The notes under the pieces are model-generated. The model was not told where the DNA came from, searched no databases, and saw nothing but the letters and a program-made list of their open reading frames with translations. From assembly GCA_903916765.1 (NCBI GenBank), contig CAIWXV010000078.1, positions 1-35,571 of the forward strand: DNA of 35,571 nt, written 5' to 3'. Shown here piece by piece: positions 20,157-28,602 of this stretch; positions within the stretch are counted from its first letter, which is position 1; every line of letters begins with the position of its first letter. This DNA is from an uncultured Dehalococcoidia bacterium. GTDB taxonomy: Bacteria > Chloroflexota > Dehalococcoidia > Dehalococcoidales > Fen-1064. The position numbers were made by a program, and so were the translations under genes.

Positions 20157-20185
20157 ACTATAAGGTATGGCTCTTTATTTTTCAA
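20157..20185 (-). promoter_or_regulatory. Promoter TTGAAA-N17-TATAGT for MBL hydrolase/radical SAM operon
   Basis: Minus strand: -35 20185..20180, -10 20162..20157; predicted +1 about 3 nt before the GTG. Confidence 0.6.
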
Positions 20186-20251
20186 TGTTTTTGACTTGTC
20201 GGCAGATGGCGACTAAAATATTGACTGGAATTACTTATTTTGGAGAAAAAG

Positions 20252-20734
20252 ATGGAACATCTCTATGCACCTTGGCGGATTGAATATATACGGAGGGAAA
20301 AGCCGAAGGGTTGCATCTTCTGTGATAAACCAAAAGAAGACCAAGATAAGCGCAATCGCATACTTTATCGCGGAAAATGGAATTTTGTGATGATGAATAA
20401 TTATCCCTATAACCCCGGTCATTTGATGGTAATTCCTTACCGTCACGTGTCGGGACTGGAGGAGTTATCGAAGAAGGAACTTTACGAGCACGCCGAGATA
20501 GTGACTCAATGCGTCGTGATTCTGAAGAAGACTTTCAAACCAGCGGGTTTTAATCTGGGGACTAATATGGGTAGTGTTGCCGGCGCTGGCATTGCCGACC
20601 ATGTTCATTCTCATATCGTACCGCGCTGGAATGGTGATACCAATTTTATGCCGGTAGTCGGTTGTACGCGGGTCCTCCCTGAGGCGTTGGAAGAGACCTA
20701 TCGGAAGTTAAAGGATGCTTTCGGGTCGGAGTGA
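20252..20734 (+). CDS. HIT family protein (Ap4A phosphorylase/hydrolase-like)
   Basis: ATG at 20252 after SD GGAG; MEHLYAPWRIEYIRREKPKGCIFC; HIT motif HVHSHIVP. Confidence 0.92.
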   Translation: MEHLYAPWRIEYIRREKPKGCIFCDKPKEDQDKRNRILYRGKWNFVMMNNYPYNPGHLMVIPYRHVSGLEELSKKELYEHAEIVTQCVVILKKTFKPAGFNLGTNMGSVAGAGIADHVHSHIVPRWNGDTNFMPVVGCTRVLPEALEETYRKLKDAFGSE

Positions 20735-20736
20735 TT

Positions 20737-20812
20737 TGGTACCCCCAATGGGATTCGAACCCATGTTGGCAGCGTGAAAGGCTGTTGTCCTAGGCCTCTA
20801 GACGATGGGGGC
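20737..20812 (-). tRNA. tRNA-Glu (anticodon TTC), encoded CCA
   Basis: GCCCCCA TC GTCTAGAGGCCTAGGAC A ACAGC CTTTCAC GCTGC CAAC ATGGG TTCGAAT CCCAT TGGGGGT A CCA. Confidence 0.93.
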
Positions 20813-20917
20813 GCACTTATACGAGTATATCAGATGCGGATTTTCCCGACAATGTTAAGGAGGGAGATGATTGAGTTCTAATTTGGTCAAGAGGACGATT
20901 CTCTCTAACCTGTAATT

Positions 20918-20947
20918 ACACTATGCCCCATCCCTGCGTCCCCGCCC
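20918..20947 (+). repeat. Copy 2 of putative dispersed short repeat ACACtATGCCCcATCCCTgcGTCCCcgCCC
   Basis: 24/30 identity by eye to 9268-9297. Confidence 0.4.
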
Positions 20948-20968
20948 TGATGTGTTACAATATTTTCT

Positions 20969-21667
20969 ATGGCTGTTAATCCCGAAAATCAGGAGAAACT
21001 TCCTCCTGTAGTTAAGAAGAGCTGGTTCAGACGGAATCTCGTGTCGGTTCTGATGTTTGTATTGATAGTCGGTGTTACCATTGCTCTCTTTCTATTAAGA
21101 AGTGAGATTGTTAAACTCGGTAATTACGGCTATCTCGGAGCGTTTCTCGTCAGCGTTTTGACAAATGCCTCGATTCTCCTGCCGATGCCCAGCCTATTGT
21201 TAATATTTCCTCTCGGTGCTACTTTCAATCCGTTATATATCGGGCTGGCAATGGGACTAGGCGGTGCGATTGGCGAGATGACTGCCTATGTAGCGGGTTA
21301 TAGCGGGCGCGGTATTTGGAAGGATAACCCTAATTATCTAAAAGCAGAAGCGTGGTTGAAAAAATGGGGCATGCTCGTGGTTTTCTTTTTCACGGTTACT
21401 CCGATGCCGCTGGATTTAATGGGTCTCGCTGCGGGTAATCTGCGTTTCCCTGCCTGGAAATTCTTCCTGCCATGCTGGCCCGGTAAGACTATTAAATACA
21501 TTGTGCTGGCTTTTGTCGGATATTGGGGCTGGGCAGCTTTTCTTAACAGCAGTGATTTCAGGATGACATTATTGGTGACGGCAATCGCAGTTGTAGCTAC
21601 AATTGTTCTGGTAGTACTGGCACTTTTACTGGAGAATGGGAGCTGGAAAAGACTGCAGAAAAGATAA
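20969..21667 (+). CDS. VTT (DedA/SNARE-associated) domain membrane protein
   Basis: 232 aa; several hydrophobic helices; PLGATFNPLYIGLAMGLGGAIGEMTAYVAGYSGRG; FFFTVTPMPLDLMGLAAGNLRFPAWKFFLPCWPGKTIKY. Confidence 0.85.
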   Translation: MAVNPENQEKLPPVVKKSWFRRNLVSVLMFVLIVGVTIALFLLRSEIVKLGNYGYLGAFLVSVLTNASILLPMPSLLLIFPLGATFNPLYIGLAMGLGGAIGEMTAYVAGYSGRGIWKDNPNYLKAEAWLKKWGMLVVFFFTVTPMPLDLMGLAAGNLRFPAWKFFLPCWPGKTIKYIVLAFVGYWGWAAFLNSSDFRMTLLVTAIAVVATIVLVVLALLLENGSWKRLQKR

Positions 21668-21668
21668 A

Positions 21669-21968
21669 TCAAAGCTGACGGTGCAGAATCCATTTTTTGA
21701 ATTCCGGATGTTTGAGGTTAGTCCCGCGGTCATAGTAGATTTCAAACAATTCGCCCTCTGAGGTTTTTACCAGATAGTAATTGCGGTGACGGCGTTGCCA
21801 CCATCTGTTCCTATGCCCCAATGCCATCGGGCCGAAGCTGTGGTCTTGCCATTCCTGAACTATTTCCGAAATAAGGTATTCATGGTCGGCGAGTTTGAAT
21901 GCGGTAGGAACTTTAACATCCCCGCCGGCAGTAACCTGAATCTCCTGACCGAAGAATTTCGGAGGCAT
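21669..21968 (-). CDS. DUF6504-like small protein
   Basis: 99 aa; HRNYYLVKTSEGELFEIYYDRGTNLKHPEFKKWILHRQL. Confidence 0.6.
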   Translation of the reverse strand: MPPKFFGQEIQVTAGGDVKVPTAFKLADHEYLISEIVQEWQDHSFGPMALGHRNRWWQRRHRNYYLVKTSEGELFEIYYDRGTNLKHPEFKKWILHRQL

Positions 21969-21981
21969 AGTACCCTCCGTT

Positions 21982-23022
21982 TTACGGATAAACCGGCAGT
22001 GACTGCAAGCCGGCAGTCTCAGGGATGCCGAGCATCAGGTTCATATTCTGAATTGCCTGTCCGGCAGCACCCTTCACCAGATTATCGATACAGCTGATAA
22101 CGATAATCTTCCCGCTCTGAGGTGAAATGGTGGGGTAAATGATGCAGAAGTTGCTCCCCCAGGTTTGTTTGGTGTGCGGCGGTTCGTTAGCAATCCGGAT
22201 GAAAGGTTTATCTTTATAGAAATCGGAATATAATTGCCTCAGTTCTTCGACTCCCTTTTTGCCACCGGCGAGTTTACCTGATAACGGCGTGGCATAACAG
22301 GTGCTCAGAATGCCACGCGTCATCGGGATCAGGTGCGGAGTGAAAGTAATGAGGCATTTCTGTTTTGGACTGAGGAGGTTCAATTCCTGTGTGATTTCGG
22401 GTAGGTGACGGTGTCCTTCGAGGGCATAAGCGGAAACATCCTCATTAACCTCCGAAAAATGGGTACTGAGGGTTAAAGTCCGTCCTGCCCCGGAAATACC
22501 GGATTTGCTATCGATAATAATGTCGGGTTCAACCAACCCTGCTTTGACTGACGGAGCCATTGCCAGAATTGCCCCTGTGGGATAACAGCCGGGGTTAGCG
22601 ACCAGGCGTGCTGAAGCAATTTTAGATTGATGTAATTCGGGTAAACCGAAAACCGCCTCTTTGAGCAGTTCCGGCGCCGGATGTGTAAAGCCGTACCAGT
22701 TCGGATAATCCTGCGGATTATTCAGGCGGAAATCGGCACTGCAATCAATGACTTTGATGCTTTTTTTGATGAGGGGGACACATTCTTTAGCACTTTCTTT
22801 ATGAGGTAATGCCGAGAAAACTAACTCGACGTCTCCCAGTTCTTCCTCAATCGTCAGGTCGAATACCGACAGCTGCGGGAAGACTTTGCTCAACTTCTGC
22901 CTGGCGGCACTTCGTCCTGTAACAGATGACAGTTCTACATTGGGGTGCTGGTAGATTAAACGTGCCAGTTCAACTCCGACATAGCCGGTGACATTGATGA
23001 TACCCACTTTGGTTTTTTTCAT
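21982..23022 (-). CDS. argC: N-acetyl-gamma-glutamyl-phosphate reductase
   Basis: 346 aa; KVGIINVTGYVGVELARLIYQHPNVEL, VANPGCYPTGAILAMAPSV, SGISGAGR. Confidence 0.97.
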   Translation of the reverse strand: MKKTKVGIINVTGYVGVELARLIYQHPNVELSSVTGRSAARQKLSKVFPQLSVFDLTIEEELGDVELVFSALPHKESAKECVPLIKKSIKVIDCSADFRLNNPQDYPNWYGFTHPAPELLKEAVFGLPELHQSKIASARLVANPGCYPTGAILAMAPSVKAGLVEPDIIIDSKSGISGAGRTLTLSTHFSEVNEDVSAYALEGHRHLPEITQELNLLSPKQKCLITFTPHLIPMTRGILSTCYATPLSGKLAGGKKGVEELRQLYSDFYKDKPFIRIANEPPHTKQTWGSNFCIIYPTISPQSGKIIVISCIDNLVKGAAGQAIQNMNLMLGIPETAGLQSLPVYP

Positions 23023-23249
23023 TTTCCTACCCTCATTGTTATCAGGGTTCTAACGCTTTAGGATACCACAGGCTGTATTTGACTATCAAACGCAACTATT
23101 ATTTCACAGCGACCCACCCCTTTCTACCTTGACACAACCAGATTTACTTCTAAGATACTATCAGCAACCAAAGATTAACTAAGACAGGTAGATGGATCGT
23201 TTGTTGGTGCGCAATGTCGATGATATAATTAGCCAGAGGTTATGCATAT

Positions 23250-24584
23250 TTGACAGACGATTATTTACAGCAGGCTCTGGACTTCATATACGGCTTCATC
23301 GATTACGAGAAACAGAGAGACCCAAATGCCAAGACGTCGTGGGATTTGAGGCGTGTCGAAGAAGTATTACACCGTCTGAATAATCCGCATCTCAGGGCGA
23401 AGACGGTTCATATTGCCGGAAGCAAGGGTAAGGGCAGTGTAGCAGCGATGATTTCCTCGGTACTGACGACAGCGGGATATGTTACCGGTCTCTATACCTC
23501 ACCTCATCTGCATTACTATAACGAGCGTATCCGTGTTGATGGCAAGTTAATTTCCGACGAAGAAATTGTCAATCTGGTTGCAAGGCTCAAGCCTGAAGTG
23601 GAAGCGGTAAATAAAAAAGCTGCTTACGGCAGGTTAACTACTTTCGAAGTCACGACTGCTCTAGGGTTCGACTATTTTGCGCTGAAGGAGGCGGATTTTC
23701 AGGTAGTCGAGGTCGGTTTAGGCGGCAGACTGGATGCTACCAATGTGGTCAAACCGGAAGTTTGTGTCATTACTTCACTCAGTCTGGAGCATACGGATTT
23801 GTTGGGCAATACTCTGACTGCCATTGCCACTGAAAAAGCGGGAATTATCAAGCCGAAAAGTATTGTCGTAAGTTTGCCTCAGGTGGAAGAGGCTGATAAA
23901 GTAATAGAATCGGTTTGCCGGAAACAGGGGGCAAAATTAATCAAAGTAGGGCGAGATGTTACTTATGAAGTTCTTGATTTCGACGATACACGGCAGTCGC
24001 TAATCGTCCACGGCAGGCTGGGGGATTACAAACTGACCATACCGTTACTCGGTGATTACCAGCTAGGAAATGCGGCAACTGCCGTAGCGGCGTTAGAGGT
24101 CTTGATTGAAAAGGGCAACGATATACCCCTAAAGAGTATCATAGACGGCATGGCTTCGGTAAAGTGGGAAGGCAGACTTCAAGTTCTGAAGCGTCATCCG
24201 CTGGTTATTGTCGATGGCGCTCATAATCAGGACTCGGTGCGAAAATTAAAGCAATCTCTTAGGAAGTATTTCAAATTCGATAAAGCAATCTTGATAATCG
24301 GTCTATCATCCGATAAGGATTTACAGGGAATAGTGACGGAGCTAGCGCCGGCTTTCGATAGAGTGTTTGCTACTCGTTCCATTCACCCAAGGGCGATGGC
24401 AACGGCTCCCATTGCGGCTGAATTCAAAAAGCACGGAATTGAAGCTGAACAGACCGAAGATGTTTCCGTTGCTTTGAATGGGGCTTTGAAACTTGCCGGA
24501 GCAGGAGATATGATTTGCGTGACAGGCTCTTTGTTCGTGGTGGCAGGTGCAATCGAGGTGGCGGAAGGCGGGAAATTGCAATGA
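23250..24584 (+). CDS. folC: bifunctional folylpolyglutamate synthase/dihydrofolate synthase (TTG start)
   Basis: 444 aa; VHIAGSKGKGSVAAMISSVLTTAGYVTGLYTSPHLHYYNERIRVDG; VDGAHNQDS; upstream TGA-TATAAT extended -10. Confidence 0.95.
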   Translation: MTDDYLQQALDFIYGFIDYEKQRDPNAKTSWDLRRVEEVLHRLNNPHLRAKTVHIAGSKGKGSVAAMISSVLTTAGYVTGLYTSPHLHYYNERIRVDGKLISDEEIVNLVARLKPEVEAVNKKAAYGRLTTFEVTTALGFDYFALKEADFQVVEVGLGGRLDATNVVKPEVCVITSLSLEHTDLLGNTLTAIATEKAGIIKPKSIVVSLPQVEEADKVIESVCRKQGAKLIKVGRDVTYEVLDFDDTRQSLIVHGRLGDYKLTIPLLGDYQLGNAATAVAALEVLIEKGNDIPLKSIIDGMASVKWEGRLQVLKRHPLVIVDGAHNQDSVRKLKQSLRKYFKFDKAILIIGLSSDKDLQGIVTELAPAFDRVFATRSIHPRAMATAPIAAEFKKHGIEAEQTEDVSVALNGALKLAGAGDMICVTGSLFVVAGAIEVAEGGKLQ

Positions 24585-25045
24585 AGGCTCTATTACAACG
24601 CGTGACAAAAGCCTCCGTAACCGTGAATGATGAAGTAGTCGGGAGAATAGGGCACGGGCTGGTGGTTTTTGTCGGAGTGGCAAACGGCGATAACGAGGAA
24701 GATGCTCAGTATCTGTCGCAGAAAATTGTAGAGATGCGCATCTTTACCGACGCCGATGGTAAGTTCAATTTATCTCTGCTGGATACGAGTGGAGAATTGC
24801 TGGCAGTGAGCCAATTTACTCTCATGGCAAGCACACGGAAGGGACGCCGTCCCGGCTTTACGGATGCGGCGCCGCCGGAGATAGCGGAGTCGCTTTTTAA
24901 TCGATTCGTGGAGCTGTTGAAGACCAGCGGACTAAGAGTGGAGACAGGTAGGTTCCAGCAACATATGCAAGTCGAAATACACAACGACGGTCCTGTCACC
25001 ATTATGATTGACAGCCGTGAACGACTTAACCCACGCTCCTCTTAG
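24581..25045 (+). CDS. dtd: D-aminoacyl-tRNA deacylase
   Basis: ATG overlaps folC stop (ATGA); MKALLQRVTKASVTVNDEVVGRIGHGLVVFVGV; SQFTLMASTRKGRRPGF. Confidence 0.95.
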   Translation: MKALLQRVTKASVTVNDEVVGRIGHGLVVFVGVANGDNEEDAQYLSQKIVEMRIFTDADGKFNLSLLDTSGELLAVSQFTLMASTRKGRRPGFTDAAPPEIAESLFNRFVELLKTSGLRVETGRFQQHMQVEIHNDGPVTIMIDSRERLNPRSS

Positions 25046-25091
25046 CTGTCGGCACCCTTAAAATTCTGCGAATATTTGCAACAACAAGGTA

Positions 25092-25120
25092 TTGCGCTCT
25101 CGTTATACCTCTGCTAGAAT
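25092..25120 (+). promoter_or_regulatory. Promoter TTGCGC-N17-TAGAAT (TGC extended -10) for the Fur-family gene
   Basis: -35 25092-25097, -10 25115-25120; predicted +1 25127, start codon 25130. Confidence 0.5.
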
Positions 25121-25129
25121 ATAAATAAC

Positions 25130-25615
25130 ATGAGATTTCCATGGCAGAAACAACCAGTTCGAATTGAAACCCACCGCAATGTGAATGACGAGTTGAGTCA
25201 TCAGGGCTACCGGATGACTCCGCAACGGTTGATGATTGTCGAAGCGGTGGAAAACAGCACTAACCACATCGGCGCCGACGAAATTTATTCCGAGGTTGTA
25301 GCGAAATATCCTAATGTAAATGTTTCTACTGTGTATCGAACGCTGGAACTTCTCGAGCAACTCGGTTTAGTTACCAAAACAGACCTCGGTGGTGGACGGG
25401 TGGTGTATCACCCGGTTGATAAAGGACATCACCATCATCTGGTTTGTAAAGAGTGCGGCGCTACCATCGACCTCGATGAATCGGTTTTATCTTCTCTGAA
25501 AGATAGTTTGCTTCGCCAGTACCAGTTTGTCGCCGACCTGAGACATCTGGGTATTCAGGGTGTTTGTGTTAATTGTCGACAACATGCCTCTCAAAAGCCT
25601 GCAGAGAGCAAGTAG
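25130..25615 (+). CDS. Fur family metal-responsive transcriptional regulator
   Basis: 161 aa; GYRMTPQRLMIVEAVENSTNHIGADEIYSEVVAKYPNVNVSTVYRTLELLEQLGLV; HHHHLVCKECG and CVNC zinc-site cysteines. Confidence 0.93.
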   Translation: MRFPWQKQPVRIETHRNVNDELSHQGYRMTPQRLMIVEAVENSTNHIGADEIYSEVVAKYPNVNVSTVYRTLELLEQLGLVTKTDLGGGRVVYHPVDKGHHHHLVCKECGATIDLDESVLSSLKDSLLRQYQFVADLRHLGIQGVCVNCRQHASQKPAESK

Positions 25616-25616
25616 A

Positions 25617-25829
25617 GTGGTTAAAGACGAAAGGAATAAGCTCAAAGTATTACTTTCCTACTGGATAGAGCATAATCGGGAACACAGCTCGGAATTCGCA
25701 GAGTGGGTAGAGAAAGCTAAAACGATGGGCGAAGAAGAAGTTGCTCGTGATATTCAGCAGGCAATGCAGCATATGGATAAAGCCGGGGCGATATTTTCAA
25801 AGTCCCTGAAAAAGCTGGGAGGGAAATAG
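25617..25829 (+). CDS. Small conserved helical protein of unknown function
   Basis: GTG start 1 nt after fur stop: MVKDERNKLKVLLSYWIEHNREHSSEFAEWVEKAKTMGEEEVARDIQQAMQHMDKAGAIFSKSLKKLGGK. Confidence 0.75.
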   Translation: MVKDERNKLKVLLSYWIEHNREHSSEFAEWVEKAKTMGEEEVARDIQQAMQHMDKAGAIFSKSLKKLGGK

Positions 25830-25831
25830 TT

Positions 25832-26035
25832 ATGTGCCTTTCAAAAGCTTATGTGGAAAAGGAGAACAAGAAGGAATTTTTGATGACCGATGTTGCTTCG
25901 GTAGGTGTGGAAGGTAAAAAGCTCACTTTAAAAAATCTCTTTGGTGAGAAAAAGGAGATAATGGCAACAATCCGGGAAATCGATTTCGTCGGTAATAGTT
26001 TACGGCTCGAGGTTTCCGGGAAAGGTAGAGAATAA
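25832..26035 (+). CDS. CooT family nickel-binding-like protein
   Basis: 67 aa starting Met-Cys: MCLSKAYVEKENKKEFLMTDVASVGVEGKKLTLKNLFGEKKEIMATIREIDFVGNSLRLEV. Confidence 0.8.
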   Translation: MCLSKAYVEKENKKEFLMTDVASVGVEGKKLTLKNLFGEKKEIMATIREIDFVGNSLRLEVSGKGRE

Positions 26036-26062
26036 AGAGGGTTAAATTTTTTTGGCTATCTG

Positions 26063-26078
26063 TTGCAATTAGTTGCAA
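26063..26078. promoter_or_regulatory. Inverted repeat TTGCAATT-AGTTGCAA, candidate Fur-family operator
   Basis: Two TTGCAA hexamers, 7/8 dyad match, 39 nt upstream of the substrate-binding protein ATG. Confidence 0.45.
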
Positions 26079-26117
26079 ATGCATCGAGTTGCTTGGATAT
26101 ATCAGAAAGAGAATTCA

Positions 26118-26960
26118 ATGTCGAAGAAATATTTGCTTGTCATCGGAGTAATACTTTTAGGGATGGGCTCTCTCCTTTTGGGGGGCTGTAATAAAGCCAA
26201 TGAGTCCAGACTGAAAGTCGTGACGACTACTTCCTTAATTCAGCAGATTGTCGAGCGAGTCGGCGGTAAATATGTCACTGTCAGCAATATCATTCCACCA
26301 GCGCAATGTCCAGGCCATTTTGATGTTAAACCTGCGGATATTCAGAGACTCGCCGATGCCGATTTGTTTCTGATGCACGGCTGGGAGGGAGAGAAGTTTT
26401 CTCAGACTTTAATCGATTCGGTAAATAATACTACGCTCAGCGTGGTTAAAATCAATATCAGCGGTAACTGGATGGCGCCGTCGGTGCAATCCCAGGCGGT
26501 AGATGAGGTTGTAAAAATACTTTCCGAGGCTGATGTTGAGCATAGTTCGAATTATCAGCAGGTGGCAGTTGATTATAAAGAAAAAATCTTAGCGGAAGAG
26601 ACCAATGTAAAAGAGGAACTGGCGGGTGCTAATCTTGCCGGTGTTAATGTGCTTGGGTCTGCAATGCAAGCCGATTTTCTGAAATGGGTCGGTCTCAATG
26701 TCATCGGTACTTATGGCGAAGCTGATTCGCTGACGCCGCAGATTGTTAAGGACATTGTTGATAAAGGTAAAGAGTTTAATGTTACGTTGGTTATCGATAA
26801 CCTGCAGAATGGAGCAGATGTTGGTAAAGGAATTGCCGAAGAACTTGGTGCTAAGAGAATAACAATCTCTAATTTCCCCGGTGGTTTTGCAAATACTGAG
26901 ACATGGGAAAAAGCTCTCGACTATAATATTTCACTAATTTTGGGTGCCATCAGTGAGTAG
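26118..26960 (+). CDS. Metal ABC transporter substrate-binding lipoprotein (ZnuA/TroA superfamily, atypical metal site)
   Basis: MSKKYLLVIGVILLGMGSLLLGGC lipobox; VVTTTSLIQQIVERVGG; PAQCPGHFDVKPADIQ; start moved from 26073 to the lipoprotein signal-peptide ATG. Confidence 0.88.
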   Translation: MSKKYLLVIGVILLGMGSLLLGGCNKANESRLKVVTTTSLIQQIVERVGGKYVTVSNIIPPAQCPGHFDVKPADIQRLADADLFLMHGWEGEKFSQTLIDSVNNTTLSVVKINISGNWMAPSVQSQAVDEVVKILSEADVEHSSNYQQVAVDYKEKILAEETNVKEELAGANLAGVNVLGSAMQADFLKWVGLNVIGTYGEADSLTPQIVKDIVDKGKEFNVTLVIDNLQNGADVGKGIAEELGAKRITISNFPGGFANTETWEKALDYNISLILGAISE

Positions 26961-27746
26961 ATGATAGAATCCTTTGTGATAGAAATAGAAAATGCGGTTG
27001 TTTCCTACCGTGAGGATGTTGCTTTACGCGGTGTTTCTCTCAAGGTAAGGGCTGGTGAATTTGTCGGTGTCATTGGGCCTAATGGTGCCGGCAAAACCAC
27101 TTTGCTCACGATTGTTAACGGTTTGGGTAAATTGGTGAACGGTAGGGTTATAGTATTGGGCAAATCCGTCACCAACGGTGGCCGTCACGAATTGAGAAAA
27201 CAGGTCGGTTATGTTGCGCAGGTAGATAATATCGACCCGCGTATGCCAATGAGCGTTCGAGAGGTGGTAATGGTCGGTCGTTACGGTGTGCTGGGCTTGT
27301 TCAAGCGACCGGGTAAGCACGATTGGGCGATAGTCGATGAGTCGTTGGAATTAGTCGGAATGTCTCATCTGGCAAAGCGTCCCATCGGACATCTTTCGGG
27401 CGGAGAACAACAGCGCGTGTCTATTGCCCGCTGTCTGTCACAGGAGCCTAAAATCTTCTTGCTGGATGAACCGACCGCTTCACTGGATTGGAAAGCACAG
27501 ACGGAAATACTGGAACTGGTAAAGAGTATTCATGATGAACGGCATCTGACAACGCTTTTCGTGACGCATGACCTGGATGCTTTACCGCACACTTGCGACC
27601 GTGTGGTATTGATGAAAGAAGGGCTTATTTTCGGTGAAGGCACTCCGGATAAGCTCATTTCTGCAGAAAGTCTTAGTCGTCTCTACAATTTGCCCCAGTC
27701 CGTGGTCGAGGAACGCCACCCGCACATTCACAAGAGGAAGTCGTAA
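26961..27746 (+). CDS. Metal ABC transporter ATP-binding protein
   Basis: GPNGAGKTTLL Walker A, LSGGEQQRVSIARCL signature, IFLLDEPTASLD Walker B. Confidence 0.93.
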   Translation: MIESFVIEIENAVVSYREDVALRGVSLKVRAGEFVGVIGPNGAGKTTLLTIVNGLGKLVNGRVIVLGKSVTNGGRHELRKQVGYVAQVDNIDPRMPMSVREVVMVGRYGVLGLFKRPGKHDWAIVDESLELVGMSHLAKRPIGHLSGGEQQRVSIARCLSQEPKIFLLDEPTASLDWKAQTEILELVKSIHDERHLTTLFVTHDLDALPHTCDRVVLMKEGLIFGEGTPDKLISAESLSRLYNLPQSVVEERHPHIHKRKS

Positions 27747-27747
27747 C

Positions 27748-28602
27748 ATGGATTTATCAATCTTCGGCTACCAATTTATGCAGAATGCCATGCTGGCGGC
27801 TTTTCTGGGCGGTATCGCCTGTGCTGTCATCGGTGTTTTTGTCGTGCTTCTGCACATGTCTTTTATCGGTGTGGCGATGTCCCATGCGGCTTTTGCGGGA
27901 GCGCTCTTCGGCTTATGGGTCGGTATCAATCCTTTGATTATGGCTTTTGCCTTTAGTCTTGTCGCAGCACTGGTCATCGGGCCCTTGGCTGACCGTGGCG
28001 AATTGCATCCTGAGACTTCCCTGGGAGTCATCTTTTCATTAATGTTGGGGTTGGCTTTTCTATTTCTCGGCTTGAATCCGGCAAGCCGTTCTACTGGGCT
28101 GGAATTACTCTGGGGTAGTATCCTGACTGTGACGCACAGTGATGTGCTAATTCTGGCAATAGTGGCAGTTGTTGTGGCGGGATTGGTCATTGCCTTTTTC
28201 AAGGAAATTCAAGCCACTATTTTCAATCGCAATATTGCTTTGGCGGTGGGGTTACCGGCGACAGTGATTTTTTACGGAGTTTTATTTCTGACCGGTGCTA
28301 CGGTTACGGCGTCGCTTCGCTCCATCGGCGGATTGCTTATCTTCAGCCTGATTCTCAATCCGGCTGCCGCTGCTTATCAATTGACCTACAATATGAAGCG
28401 AATGTTTATTATAGCAGCGGCTTTCGGTGTACTTTCCGGCTGGATTGGATTGCTTTTCTCCTATGTTTTCAATCTCCCCAGTGGAGCTACAATCGTGGTG
28501 ATGTCTTCCGTGATTTTTCTGCTCTCAGCGATCTTCTCCCCAAAGAGAAAGGTCAAAATATGGCGGAGGAAACCGGTTGAGGATTTAGAGGTGGAGAAAT
28601 GA
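27748..28602 (+). CDS. Metal ABC transporter permease (ZnuB/TroC-like)
   Basis: ATG at 27748: MDLSIFGYQFMQNAMLAAFLGGIACAVIGVFVVLLHMSFIGVAMSHAAFAGALFG; multi-TM. Confidence 0.92.
   Translation: MDLSIFGYQFMQNAMLAAFLGGIACAVIGVFVVLLHMSFIGVAMSHAAFAGALFGLWVGINPLIMAFAFSLVAALVIGPLADRGELHPETSLGVIFSLMLGLAFLFLGLNPASRSTGLELLWGSILTVTHSDVLILAIVAVVVAGLVIAFFKEIQATIFNRNIALAVGLPATVIFYGVLFLTGATVTASLRSIGGLLIFSLILNPAAAAYQLTYNMKRMFIIAAAFGVLSGWIGLLFSYVFNLPSGATIVVMSSVIFLLSAIFSPKRKVKIWRRKPVEDLEVEK

Noticed and set aside
23131-23141. TTGACACAA shared with 9266-9273
   Set aside because: Only about 9 nt of identity with no flanking similarity; chance match or promoter-like hexamer.
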